Assembly: GCF_026340675.1 (NCBI RefSeq)
Contig: NZ_JAPEOX010000002.1
Coordinates: 1,116,001 to 1,180,000 of the forward strand
From: Streptomyces sp. NBC_01264
GTDB taxonomy: Bacteria > Actinomycetota > Actinomycetes > Streptomycetales > Streptomycetaceae
Length of the DNA: 64,000 nucleotides
Direction of reading: 5' to 3'
The notes below the pieces were generated by a model. That model was given only the letters and a program-made list of their open reading frames with translations, had not been told where the DNA came from and did no database searches. Positions 1 through 8,703 of the stretch are shown in pieces. Both the position numbers and the translations under genes were made by a program. Positions within the stretch are counted from its first letter, which is position 1; every line of letters begins with the position of its first letter.

Positions 1-770
1 GGGCCCGAGTCGCGCTGCGTGCTCCCGGACACCACCTCGCACGCGTTCGGAGGTGCGAAGCCGGGCAGTTGAGGTGCGACGGTCACCCGGATGCCGAGCC
101 GCTCACGGTCGGCGGCGCCGACCGGAACCGAGGACGGCAGGATCAGGTACCCGAACGTACCGCTGTACTGGTCGGCCTCGGCGAAGTACAACCGGTAGCC
201 GTCCAGCTCGGTGGCCAGCAACGGCACCTGTGCGAAAGCGAGTTGCCGCTCCCGGTACCCCGATACCTGCCGCTCGCCGAGCACGCCCGCCAGCGCCCAC
301 AGCAGTACGAGGACCCCCGCGAGCACCCCCCAGCGCCGGAGGGAGCCGACACCGGGAAGCGCGACGGCGGCCGCGACCGCGTACGCCGCCGCCAGCACGG
401 GCGGAGCGGCGAACAGAACCCAGGGGCCCCAGCTACCCGCCCGCGCGGACAGGACCGCCGCCAGCACGCCCAGCAACGCGCCCACACCGGCCACCCGCCA
501 GGCAGGACGGACGCCGACCAGACGCAACACCACCCACCCGACCAGAGCAGCGACGACGGGTACGGCCGCCATCAGCATGAAGAAGACCCACAGGCACCCC
601 CAGCCCTCGCTCCGGCAGAAGTCATCGAGGTCCCAGGGCAGTACCACCACCAGGACCAACAGACCACCCAGCAGCGCGCCCACGCCGGCGGACCGGATCA
701 ACAGCCCACGCAATGCAGGGCCGTTGATCCGACCCGCCCCGCCGCCCCGTTCCTCCACCGTCACGCCCAC
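1..770 (-). CDS. Multi-pass membrane protein, partial (C-terminus off the window)
   Basis: An open minus-strand frame runs without a stop from a GTG at 770 to the left edge, giving 256 codons. The start is supported by a GAGGGGGA ribosome binding site about 7 nt upstream; a second GTG two codons in (764) is also possible. The predicted protein has about five hydrophobic segments in residues 15-180 (for example LLGGLLVLVVVLPW and VFFMLMAAVPVVAALVGW), then a soluble region containing LDGYRLYFAEADQYSGTFGY. No family was recognised. The other frames here are shadows. It is divergent from the small ORF at 838. Function unknown; membrane location is inferred from hydrophobicity only. Confidence 0.65.
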   Translation of the reverse strand, partial: MGVTVEERGGGAGRINGPALRGLLIRSAGVGALLGGLLVLVVVLPWDLDDFCRSEGWGCLWVFFMLMAAVPVVAALVGWVVLRLVGVRPAWRVAGVGALLGVLAAVLSARAGSWGPWVLFAAPPVLAAAYAVAAAVALPGVGSLRRWGVLAGVLVLLWALAGVLGERQVSGYRERQLAFAQVPLLATELDGYRLYFAEADQYSGTFGYLILPSSVPVGAADRERLGIRVTVAPQLPGFAPPNACEVVSGSTQRDSG

Positions 771-837
771 ACCCGCGTCCCCCTCGATGAAGGTCCGTCC
801 AGATCACCCATCGTGGAGCCGCCGCCGTGCACACGCC

Positions 838-1098
838 ATGAGTACGGATACTCATCCGCCCGCCCCGGGTATCCGCCGGCGAGGACGGGAGGAGCGGGCA
901 CCGGCATCGCCGTTCGGCACCAACCAGGCCGCCTCCGAGGACTTCCGTGTCGGTGAGGCGGGCCGCGCCGAAGCGATCGCCGCCGAAGGCGGTCTGGAGC
1001 CGGACATAGCCAGACTGGAAGGCTTCTGCACGGACACCGAGCAGAACGGGCTAGGTATAAAACTGCCGGACGTTGGTTACACATGGGTCTCCGAGTAG
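838..1098 (+). CDS. Small hypothetical ORF truncated by the IS481-type insertion
   Basis: An ATG at 838 opens a frame with coding-like composition (GLEPDIARLEGFCTDTEQNG near residues 50-70) that runs into the left end of the insertion sequence at about 1048-1051. It stops inside the element at 1098, so the last 16 or so residues are IS-derived. The natural 3' end was probably separated by the insertion, but nothing clearly in continuation is visible to the right of 2127. No family recognised. Not certain to be a gene. Confidence 0.3.
   Translation: MSTDTHPPAPGIRRRGREERAPASPFGTNQAASEDFRVGEAGRAEAIAAEGGLEPDIARLEGFCTDTEQNGLGIKLPDVGYTWVSE
1048..1070 (+). repeat. Left terminal inverted repeat of the IS481-type element
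   Basis: Reads GGGCTAGGT, then a variable stretch, then ACTGCCGGA. The reverse complement of 2105-2127 gives the same two blocks, with four mismatches in the middle. Confidence 0.85.
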
Positions 1099-1111
1099 AC
1101 GGAGGTCCGCC

Positions 1112-2098
1112 ATGCCCCCTTCACCGCAACAGCGGCAAGACCGTCAGGCCCAGCACCGCCTGGGGGTCCTGCGATACGCCGAAGAAGTCACGGGGAACGT
1201 TGCGCTGACCTGCCGGTACTACGGCATCAGCCGGACTTGCTTCTACAAGTGGCAGCGCCGATACGAGGACGACGGCCTCGACGGCCTGCGCGACCGGTCC
1301 AGCAAGCCGCATCACTGTCCTCACGCCACCGAGGACGACGTGGTGAACAAGATCGTCTACCTGCGGCAGCGCTACCACTTCGGTCCCATGAAGATCAAGA
1401 TGTACCTCAAGCGGTACCACGACATCGACATCGCCTGTTCAGCCGTCTACCGCATCCTCAAGAAGCTCGGGCTGAACCGCCTGCCGGCCTCCCAGCGCTA
1501 CCAGCGGCACGACAAGCGCTACACCCGCTACGAGAAGCAGCTGCCCGGCAACCGCGTGCAGATCGACGTCAAGTTCATCGAACCAATCGGTCTCCCCGAG
1601 CAGGCTCCAGCGACAGTGCCGGTGACCGGGCCACCTCCCAAACGGCGACGCCGGGCGAAGTACTACCAGTTCACCGCCATCGATGACTGCACCCGGCTGC
1701 GGGTCCTGCGGATCTACCCGCGGTGCGACCAAAAGACCGCCGTCCAGTTCCTCGACTACGTCCTCGAGCGCCTGCCGTTCCGCATCGAAGTCATCCAGAC
1801 CGACAACGGCGCGGAGTTCCAGTCCGCCTTCCACTGGCACGTCCTCGACAAGGGCATCGCCCACACCTACATCAAACCCGCATCACCGCACCTCAACGGC
1901 AAAGTCGAACGCTCCCACCGCATCGACGCCGAGGAGTTCTACCGCATGCTCGATGGCATCGTCATCGACGACACAGGCGTCTTCAACGACAAGCTGCGAG
2001 AGTGGGAGGACTACTACAACTACCACCGCCCCCACGGCGCCCTCGGCGGCCAGACACCCTACGAACGCCTCAAGCAGAAAACCGAGGCCCCGGTGTAA
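1112..2098 (+). CDS. IS481-family DDE transposase
   Basis: A 328-residue integrase-core transposase. The ATG at 1112 is preceded by GGAGG and fits better than an in-frame GTG at 1073. The N-terminal region is a helix-turn-helix (TCRYYGISRTCFYKWQRRY near residues 33-51), followed by a second HTH-like segment and the rve core. The catalytic triad is visible as D in QIDVKFIE, D in IQTDNGAEF and E in NGKVERSHR, followed by the YNYHRPHGALGGQTP motif typical of the family. It would catalyse movement of the flanking element. No frameshift or stop is present. Confidence 0.93.
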   Translation: MPPSPQQRQDRQAQHRLGVLRYAEEVTGNVALTCRYYGISRTCFYKWQRRYEDDGLDGLRDRSSKPHHCPHATEDDVVNKIVYLRQRYHFGPMKIKMYLKRYHDIDIACSAVYRILKKLGLNRLPASQRYQRHDKRYTRYEKQLPGNRVQIDVKFIEPIGLPEQAPATVPVTGPPPKRRRRAKYYQFTAIDDCTRLRVLRIYPRCDQKTAVQFLDYVLERLPFRIEVIQTDNGAEFQSAFHWHVLDKGIAHTYIKPASPHLNGKVERSHRIDAEEFYRMLDGIVIDDTGVFNDKLREWEDYYNYHRPHGALGGQTPYERLKQKTEAPV

Positions 2099-2104
2099 TC
2101 AAGC

Positions 2105-2127
2105 TCCGGCAGTCACACACCTAGCCC
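2105..2127 (-). repeat. Right terminal inverted repeat of the IS481-type element
   Basis: On the plus strand it reads TCCGGCAGT, five variable bases, then ACCTAGCCC, the inverted partner of 1048-1070. Confidence 0.85.
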
Positions 2128-2183
2128 TCATGCTGACCAACGATCCGGCGCTGTGGACAGCACCGGGACCTGGCCGCCGGGCC

Positions 2184-2199
2184 ACTCGTGATCACGAGT
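2184..2199. repeat. Perfect 16-bp palindrome beyond the monooxygenase stop
   Basis: ACTCGTGATCACGAGT is fully self-complementary and lies 15 bp past the stop of the frameshifted monooxygenase gene. It lacks a T-run, so it is either a protein-binding site or a weak hairpin. Role unknown. Confidence 0.4.
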
Positions 2200-2214
2200 T
2201 CAGGTTGCCGAGTG

Positions 2215-3170
2215 CTACGCGTCTCGGTCGGCGAAGTCGGGGAGTTCGGTGGACAGGAGCTCTTCGGCGCCGTGGTCGAGGAGGTGCTGCATCTCGGTGG
2301 AACGGGGCAGCATGGTCTTCTCGTAGACGCGGACGGCCTCTTCGATGCTGCTGCTGCCGACCACCGCGAGGGCGAGTTCGCAGGCGTCGAGCATGGCGAG
2401 GTTGACGCCGACTCCGAGCGGGGGCATGAGATGGGCGGCGTCGCCGAGGAGGGTGACGGTGGGGTTGTGGTCCCAGACGCGGACGTGGTCGCCGCTGTTG
2501 CGCTGGGCGAAGAGCCCGCGTTCGCCGTCGGCCGCGGCGCCGCCGCCCTGGCCGACGAGTGCGGCGATCTCGGGGTGGCGGGTTTCGACCTCGTGGAACC
2601 AGGCTTCGAGGAAGCTGACGCCGGTGTACGCGGGGAGGGCCGGGGAGATGGCTCGGCGGACCTTGGACCAGGCGCCGTCGGCGCCGATGACGAGGTCGGC
2701 CTCGACGGTGGTGCCGTCGGCGAAGTGCACCTGGCGCGGCCTCTCATCGAGGCCTTCGACGGACCACAGGGTGTGGCCCCAGCGGACGGTGCCGGGTTCC
2801 AGCGAGTCCAGCAGCAGGGTGCGGAGGCGCCTCGGTCGATCTCCGGCTTGAAGCGTTCGCCCTCCTCTGGGGTGTGGTGGAAGAGGAGGGCGCCGGCCGG
2901 GTCCAGCTGGCGCATCTCCTGTCCCTCGGGGCGGGAGAGCCGGAAGAACTCCTCCAGGAGTCCGGCTTCGCGTAGGGCGATCTGGCCGTTGTCCTCGTGC
3001 AGGTCGAGGGTGCCGCCCTGGTCGCGGGCGTCGGGACCGCTCTCGCGGTCGTAGACGGTGACGGCGACGCCGTGGCGTTGGAGGATGCGGGCGCAGGTCA
3101 GGCCGCCGGGACCGGCGCCGATGACGGCGATCCGGGGTGCGGGTGCGGGTGCGGGTGTGGTCGTGTTCAT
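2215..3170 (-). pseudogene. FAD-dependent monooxygenase, TetX-like, frameshifted
   Basis: The first frame (start 3170) has the dinucleotide-binding motif IGAGPGGLTCARIL at about residues 16-29 and QGGTLDLHEDNGQ, typical of TetX-like flavin monooxygenases. After EIDRG (plus-strand about 2825-2832) the frame is lost. Reading resumes one frame over with LRTLLLDSLEPGTVRWG and continues to the GDAAHLMPPLGVGVNLA motif and a stop at 2215. One missing C in the minus-strand run GCCTCC would restore the frame. The gene follows the MFS pump by 69 bp and was probably cotranscribed with it as a drug-modification and efflux pair. It could also be a sequencing error. Confidence 0.82.
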
Positions 3171-3239
3171 GGTGGCGCTCCGTCCGTACGGTCGGCAGTG
3201 CTGCCGTGCGTAGAGGTGTGGGGTGTGGCGTGTGGGGTG

Positions 3240-4790
3240 TCAGCCGGCCTGGGCTACGGCGGTCTTCTCGGGAGTGGCCGCGGGTGCGGGCGGGCCGGCC
3301 TTCTTCAGCGGGACTTCGATGACGAAGAGCGCGGCGACGAAGGCGAGGGCGCAGACGATCGCGGCGGTGAGGAAGATGTGGCCGGTGCCGTCCGTCACCG
3401 CGGTGAGGTAGGCGTCCTTGGATCCGGCGGGCAGGTTCCGCAGGGCGCCCGGGCCGGTGTCCCCGCCGGCCGGCAGGGTGGGCTCGACGGCGCGGGTGAA
3501 CAGCGAGCCGAAGACGGCGACGCCGAGCGAACCGCCCAGGGTGCGGAAGAGGTTGACCGAGCTCATGGCCGCGCCCATGTCGCGCAGGGACACGCTGTTC
3601 TGGGCGATGGTGCCGGCCATCTGCATCGTGAAGCCGAGGCCGATGCCGACGAGGACCATGTAGAGGCTGGTCAGCAGGGATGAGGTGTGGGCGTCCATGG
3701 TGGCCAGCAGGCCGAGGCCGGCGGCCAGGAACAGGGTGCCGACGACGGGGAACATCTTGTACTTCCCGGTGGCGGACATGATCTTCCCCGCGATGGTCGA
3801 GACGATCACGACGGGGATCATCATCGGGAGCATCAGCAGCCCGGAGTTGGTGGCCGAGGCGCCCTGGACGGTCTGCTGGAACAGCGGCAGGTAGAGGCCC
3901 GCGCCGAACATGACCACGCCTGCGGCGAGGAGCATGACCATCGCGAGCGGGTAGTTCCGGTGTCCCGTGAAGACGCTCAGCGGAAGCAGCGGCTCACTGA
4001 CCCGCCTCTCGACCAGGACGAACAGGGCCAGGCCCACGAGTGCGGTGGCGCCGAGGGACAGGATCTGCCAGGAGCCCCAGGCGTAGGTGCTGCCGGCCCA
4101 GGTAGCGGCCAGGACGATCGCGGTGATGGAGAGGGTCAGCAGGGCGATGCCCGCCCAGTCGATCTTCGCCTGGATGCGCTGGGCGGGGATCCGGAGCTTC
4201 CGCCACAGCCACACCAGGGCGACCAGGCCGAGCGGCAGGTTGATGTAGAAGGCCCAGCGCCAGTCGAAGTGGCCGGTGACGAAGCCGCCCAGGAGCGGTC
4301 CGCCGATGGTGCCGATCGCCATGACGGAGGCGGTCATGCCCTGGTACTTGCCGCGCTCGCGCGGCGGTACGAGGGCTCCGATCAGCGCGAAGGCGCCCGC
4401 GCCGATGCCGCCGGCGCCGATGCCCTGTACGACGCGGTAGGCGATCAGCTCGCCCATCGAGCCGGAGGTCCCGCACAGGGCGGATCCGAGGATGAAGACG
4501 GCGATCGAGGCCAGGTACATGGGCTTGCGGCCGAAGAGATCACCGAATTTGCCCCAGACCGGAGTGGTGACGGCGGTGACGAGCGTGTAGGCGGTGACGA
4601 CCCAGGAGATGTGCTCCAGGCCTCCCAGGTCGCCGACGATCGTGGGCATCGCGGTACTGACGACCATGTTGTCGAGCATCGACAGCAGCATCGCGAGCAT
4701 GACGCCGAGCAGGACCCAGCGCACGTCCTTCGGTACGGCGGAGGGACCGGCGGAGGCGCCGGTGGAGGGGAGGGAGGCAGTCGTGGACAT
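3240..4790 (-). CDS. MFS drug-efflux transporter, DHA2 (EmrB/QacA) type
   Basis: The 516-residue protein has about 14 hydrophobic segments, as expected for proton-driven DHA2 multidrug antiporters. Motif A appears as GKFGDLFGRKP near residue 80 and motif C as the GGPLLGGFV segment near residue 165. The start at ATG 4790 has GGGTGATCAGTC upstream, a modest ribosome binding site. The central-loop Arg (YRVVQGIGAGG) is present. It precedes the TetX-like pseudogene in the same direction, so the pair may once have been a resistance cassette. The upstream region (4791-4947) holds two TTGAGC copies on the minus strand, a possible regulator site. Substrate unknown. Confidence 0.9.
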   Translation of the reverse strand: MSTTASLPSTGASAGPSAVPKDVRWVLLGVMLAMLLSMLDNMVVSTAMPTIVGDLGGLEHISWVVTAYTLVTAVTTPVWGKFGDLFGRKPMYLASIAVFILGSALCGTSGSMGELIAYRVVQGIGAGGIGAGAFALIGALVPPRERGKYQGMTASVMAIGTIGGPLLGGFVTGHFDWRWAFYINLPLGLVALVWLWRKLRIPAQRIQAKIDWAGIALLTLSITAIVLAATWAGSTYAWGSWQILSLGATALVGLALFVLVERRVSEPLLPLSVFTGHRNYPLAMVMLLAAGVVMFGAGLYLPLFQQTVQGASATNSGLLMLPMMIPVVIVSTIAGKIMSATGKYKMFPVVGTLFLAAGLGLLATMDAHTSSLLTSLYMVLVGIGLGFTMQMAGTIAQNSVSLRDMGAAMSSVNLFRTLGGSLGVAVFGSLFTRAVEPTLPAGGDTGPGALRNLPAGSKDAYLTAVTDGTGHIFLTAAIVCALAFVAALFVIEVPLKKAGPPAPAATPEKTAVAQAG

Positions 4791-4947
4791 GACTGATCAC
4801 CCCTTTCGGACACGAGGGAGGGGAAAGCGGAGGAGGCGGGGAACTGTTCCGATGCCCGCCTCCCCAGAAAAGCACAGCAGCTCAATAAGTGCAACCGCTC
4901 AACTTTCACACCCGCGCAACCAAGTCGGGCTGCAGGGATGCCCCCCT

Positions 4948-6219
4948 TCAGTCGCGGCCCTTCCCGCGGTAGAGATCCAGTTCGCCGTCGAGTGCGACGG
5001 CCAGGACGGTCGCGTACGGGTCCACGAGGGCGGCCGCCGGAGCGTCGATCCACAGCACCCCCGGTACGTCGCCGAGCCCGCCCGTGACCCGGTGCCCGAG
5101 TTCGGCTCCGTGCCCCAGGACGGTCACCCGCTTCACCGAGGTGCGCAGGCCGCGCAGCGAGACGGTTTCGTGCGGGGTCCCGAAGCACACCAGGTACAAG
5201 GTCCGGCCGTCCGCGGACAGGGTGCTCGGACCGTAGTGGTGCCCCGCCGGCAGGCCCGCCACCGTGCCGTACACCGCCTCCTCGTGGCGGGCCGTCCAGT
5301 CACCGAGGCCGAGCAGCCGGTCGGCCTGTTCGGACGGGATCGTGCCGTCCTCCTTGGGGCCGACGTCCAGCAACAGGTTGCCGCCCATCCCGATCGTCTC
5401 CGTGAACAACCGCACCAGCTGACCCACCGACTTGTGGTTGTCGTCGGCGTGCCGGTGGCCCCACGAGTCGTTGATCGTCAGGCACAGCTCCCACGGTCCG
5501 TCCGGAACCTCCACGGGCAGCCCCTGCTCGGGCGTCGCGTAGTCCCCGTACGAGAGCATCCGCGCGTTCAGGATCGTCTCGGGGCCGGCGGCGAGGATCT
5601 GCTCGGCCAACTCGCCCATCCGCCACTGCTCTTCGCTGCGCTCCCACTCCCCGTCGAACCACAGCAGGTCCGGCCGGTGGGCGTCGACGAGCTCCCGTAC
5701 CTGGGCGTTGCGGTAGTCCAGGTAGCGCTGCCAGGCGACCGGATCCTCGCGCCCCTCGGGCGGGGCGACGAGGGGGTGGGTGCGCACGTCCTCGTTGGGC
5801 GGGTCGGTGTGCACGATGCTGGCGTAGTCGGGGTGGTTCCAGTCGGAGTGCGAGTAGTACAGGCCGACCTTGAGCCCCCGTTCGCGAAGCGCCTCCGTGT
5901 AGCCGGTGAGCAGGTCCCGGCCCGCGGGGGTGCGCTTGACGACCGTCAGACCGGATGCGGCGGAGTCCCAGAGGCAGACCCCGTCGTGGTGGCGCGCGGT
6001 GAGCACGGCGTACCGGGCGCCCGATGTCGCGAACAGCTCGGCCCAGGCCTTCGGGTCGTAGGCGGAGGCGGTGAAACCGTCCAGCTGCTTCATGTACCGC
6101 TCGTGCGAGACCTGGCCGTCGTAGAAGGACCAGGACTCCGCCACCCCGTCGACGGCGTAGATCCCCCAGTGGATGAAGATCCCGAGCTTGGCGTCGGTGA
6201 ACCACTTCTGCATCGCCAT
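4948..6219 (-). CDS. Alpha-L-fucosidase family protein (GH29), cytoplasmic
   Basis: The ATG at 6219 follows GGAGGG and is preferred over an upstream in-frame start at 6282; this gives 423 residues. The N-terminus (WFTDAKLGIFIHWGIYAVDG) and ARHHDGVCLWDS are hallmark GH29 segments, and LLWFDGEW near residue 188 carries the presumed catalytic Asp nucleophile. No signal peptide is seen, so it probably acts on imported fucosylated oligosaccharides. It is divergent from an AraC-family gene at 6350, the likely regulator. No transporter is adjacent. GH29 members can differ in substrate, so the exact sugar is uncertain. Confidence 0.88.
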   Translation of the reverse strand: MAMQKWFTDAKLGIFIHWGIYAVDGVAESWSFYDGQVSHERYMKQLDGFTASAYDPKAWAELFATSGARYAVLTARHHDGVCLWDSAASGLTVVKRTPAGRDLLTGYTEALRERGLKVGLYYSHSDWNHPDYASIVHTDPPNEDVRTHPLVAPPEGREDPVAWQRYLDYRNAQVRELVDAHRPDLLWFDGEWERSEEQWRMGELAEQILAAGPETILNARMLSYGDYATPEQGLPVEVPDGPWELCLTINDSWGHRHADDNHKSVGQLVRLFTETIGMGGNLLLDVGPKEDGTIPSEQADRLLGLGDWTARHEEAVYGTVAGLPAGHHYGPSTLSADGRTLYLVCFGTPHETVSLRGLRTSVKRVTVLGHGAELGHRVTGGLGDVPGVLWIDAPAAALVDPYATVLAVALDGELDLYRGKGRD

Positions 6220-6349
6220 GCGACACCCTCCTCGTCGATTCCGAGGTGGTCCAGAACGTGCACCACCCCTCCGCGCTGACACCCAACGCTAGGGTCGGGA
6301 CGTGCCAGTTCGAATGGGCGAGGCTCACCACTGCTGGTAAATTTTCACC

Positions 6350-7153
6350 GTGCTCTTGATCCATTTGAACGAGCCGCCGAGGGTCGCCCTGGCCGGTGTC
6401 GGCGTGCACGGGGCGGCAGTGGCGCGGGAGGTGTTCCGACTCCCGGACCTGTGGCAGCTGCACCTGTACGGGTACGCCGGGGAATTGGTGATCGACGGGA
6501 CCCCCCACCCCATCCGACCGGGTCATGTCAGCCTCGTACCGCCGGACGCTCCGGTGGAGTTCCGCTACCTGGGCCGGTCCGAGCACCTCTTCGCCCACCT
6601 GTGGCTGCCGGAGACCGGCGAGCCCAGCCCGGTGCCCGTGATGCAGGACGCGGGAGCGCAGGCTTCGGCGCTGTCCGAACTGCTCCACAACGCCATCGCG
6701 GCCGCACCCGGCTCCCCCGCCCGGGCGTCCGCCGAGATCTGGACGGCGCTCTGGCGGGTGGTCCGGCTGCCACCGCCGGTACTCCAGGGAGCCCCGCACC
6801 CGGCCGTCACCCTGGCCGTGGCGCACATCGAGGCACACCTGGCCCGGCCCCTGGCCGTACCGGACGTCGCACGGGCCGCCCAGGTCTCCCACAACCAGCT
6901 GACCCGGCTCTTCCGCGCCGAAACGGGCGACACCGTGACCGCCTACATCCGGCGGCGGCGCCTGCACCGGGCCCGGCACCTGCTGCTCGAGTCGACCCTC
7001 TCCATCCCCGCGGTCGCCGCGTCGGTCGGCATCGCCGACCTGCAAGCCTTCAACAAGGCCTGCAGGCGCGAACTGGGCGCCTCCCCCCGCGCCGTCCGCG
7101 CGACGGCGGCGTCAACCGCCGCCAAGGGGGCGCCCGTTCCGCCCGCGGTTTGA
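6350..7153 (+). CDS. AraC-family transcriptional regulator
   Basis: The 267-residue protein has an N-terminal cupin-like sensor domain (DGTPHPIRPGHVSLVPPDAP near residues 50-69) and a C-terminal double HTH (VARAAQVSHNQLTRLFRAET and IPAVAASVGIADLQAFNKAC). The start is a GTG with a poor ribosome binding site; translation could be weak or leaderless. It is divergent from the GH29 gene across a 130-bp gap, so it probably senses a sugar and controls that gene and itself. This is inferred from layout. Confidence 0.88.
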   Translation: MLLIHLNEPPRVALAGVGVHGAAVAREVFRLPDLWQLHLYGYAGELVIDGTPHPIRPGHVSLVPPDAPVEFRYLGRSEHLFAHLWLPETGEPSPVPVMQDAGAQASALSELLHNAIAAAPGSPARASAEIWTALWRVVRLPPPVLQGAPHPAVTLAVAHIEAHLARPLAVPDVARAAQVSHNQLTRLFRAETGDTVTAYIRRRRLHRARHLLLESTLSIPAVAASVGIADLQAFNKACRRELGASPRAVRATAASTAAKGAPVPPAV

Positions 7154-7302
7154 GGGCTGACGCCGGGCACTGGCATGCACACCCTGCGCTGCCGACGGGG
7201 GCGGGGCCGGGTCGAGGGCGGCCAGCGCAGGGCCCGGCAAGGGCGTTGTCGCAGGTGGCGGCTATGTTGCAGCTCGTCACTGACACGAGAGGGGGAGCCG
7301 CG

Positions 7303-8634
7303 ATGGTGGTCGAATTGGGGTACGCGCAGGCGTGGGACACGGAGACTCGCGTCCCATGGCATCCGATATCCGTGGAGGAGGCCCGTGAGCGGGATGCCGC
7401 CGGGCTTCCGTACGTGGCCGTGTACCGGACCGCGGGCCGGGAGGCTCCGCTGGAGGTCCGGCTCGTTTCCTGGAGCGATCACTTCGTCGGGCTGTGGGTC
7501 TACGACGCGCAGGGCCGCCGTACCTACGACCTGGACATGCGGCTGCTGGACGACCCGACACGGCTGCTGCGCCGCTACGCCGTCCGCCGGCACTATCCCG
7601 GCCCCGAGATGCCGGAGTTCGATCAGGCGTGCCCGCGCATCACCGTGGAACTCTTCCCCGACGGGAGGGGTCGGCGGACGGAGCAGCCCCAGGGCGAGCG
7701 TGGGCGCACCTATGCCACCGTGCCCAGGTGCCGCGATGACGAGCGCTGGGCGGACCGGCCCGCCTTCGGTAGGTGGCCGCTGCTCTCGGCGCAGGTCCAC
7801 GGGCTCACGGAGTCGTCGGTCCTCGAGATCATGGAACCGTCGGTCCTCGAGATCACCGAGTCGGCCGCGGTATCCGCGACGGCCGCCGACGGCAGCGGAC
7901 CCGCTCCCGCGACCTGCTGGCGTCCGCCCCGCCCCGCGCGGCCCGGACCGATCGATGAGCTGTTCCGGCCCGGGGTTCGCGTGACCGACGGATACCACCC
8001 CGAGATGACGATCGTGGAGCCGCGTCGCACCGGCACCCTGCGCGTACCCAGCGGGCTGCTCGCCGTCTCCGGCCCGGACATCGACCACGAGGACGGCCCG
8101 CACATCACGGTTCCCGTCCCGCCCGGCGAGTACGTACTGGAGGAGTCGCGGGCCAGGCACGCCTACCACTGCGAGTGGGAGGGGAGCGAGGTCACACACA
8201 CCGACACCCTGGCCGTCCGCCTGCTCGTCGGCGAGGCCCCCGCCGCGACCTGGGAGATGGCGCTCAGGCCCGGCGACGACCTCCGGCTGTTCATCGAAGA
8301 CCAGATCTCCGGCTTCGACACCGACGGCGCCACCGGTTGCTTCGCCGATGCCGGAGCCTGGGAACCGCTCCTCGCGCTCTTCGAGAAGGGGCTGGTCCAA
8401 GGAGACCCGGACCTGGACCCGGACTCCTACGAGGACATCAGCGACTCCATGTACATCCTGCGCACCCGGGACCGGGCCACCGGAGCCGAGCTGGCGGCCT
8501 TCGCGACGACAGGGGACGGCACCTACCCCGTCTGGGTCGGCCGCTGCGAAGCCGGCGAAGTAGTCGCAGTCGTCGTGCTGGTGGAGGGGATGCCCGAGCT
8601 GCTCCCGGACGGCGGAACCGCTGCCGGTTCCTGA
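7303..8634 (+). CDS. DUF4241 domain-containing protein
   Basis: The ATG at 7303 has GAGAGGGGGAG upstream and opens a 443-residue ORF. The C-terminal 220 residues match the DUF4241 pattern, with GTLRVPSGLLAVSGPDI and the conserved TDGATGCFADAGAW (about residues 340-353). The N-terminal half is a charged region without recognised fold. A short in-frame duplication gives the repeated VLEI(T/M)E block near residues 170-185. No signal peptide or membrane segment. Function unknown; DUF4241 proteins sometimes occur as immunity-like proteins, but nothing here shows that. Confidence 0.8.
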   Translation: MVVELGYAQAWDTETRVPWHPISVEEARERDAAGLPYVAVYRTAGREAPLEVRLVSWSDHFVGLWVYDAQGRRTYDLDMRLLDDPTRLLRRYAVRRHYPGPEMPEFDQACPRITVELFPDGRGRRTEQPQGERGRTYATVPRCRDDERWADRPAFGRWPLLSAQVHGLTESSVLEIMEPSVLEITESAAVSATAADGSGPAPATCWRPPRPARPGPIDELFRPGVRVTDGYHPEMTIVEPRRTGTLRVPSGLLAVSGPDIDHEDGPHITVPVPPGEYVLEESRARHAYHCEWEGSEVTHTDTLAVRLLVGEAPAATWEMALRPGDDLRLFIEDQISGFDTDGATGCFADAGAWEPLLALFEKGLVQGDPDLDPDSYEDISDSMYILRTRDRATGAELAAFATTGDGTYPVWVGRCEAGEVVAVVVLVEGMPELLPDGGTAAGS

Positions 8635-8703
8635 CCGGCTACGCGGAGTCCCGGCGCCCGCGGGCCTCGTAGCGCAGGAAGTCGGGAAGTCGGACGGGGC
8701 CCC

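Larger units (their letters stand above)
1048..2127 (+). mobile_element. IS481-family insertion sequence, complete
   Basis: The element contains one transposase gene and ends in 23-bp inverted repeats (1048-1070 and 2105-2127) that match at 19 of 23 positions. CTAG occurs at both ends (1051-1054 and 2121-2124). CTAG is a known target of some IS481-family elements, so these copies may be the duplicated target, with the element proper at about 1055-2120. It has interrupted or displaced the small ORF that starts at 838. The intact transposase suggests a recent arrival. Confidence 0.85.

Noticed and set aside
53..956. Long plus-strand Arg/Pro/His-rich ORFs at the left end
   Set aside because: They mirror the minus-strand membrane protein; composition is typical of antisense shadows in GC-rich DNA and no ribosome binding site or family is seen.
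2188..4796. Plus-strand ORFs antisense to the monooxygenase and the MFS pump
   Set aside because: Asp/Gly/Val-rich shadow translations with no family resemblance; the minus-strand frames carry all conserved motifs.
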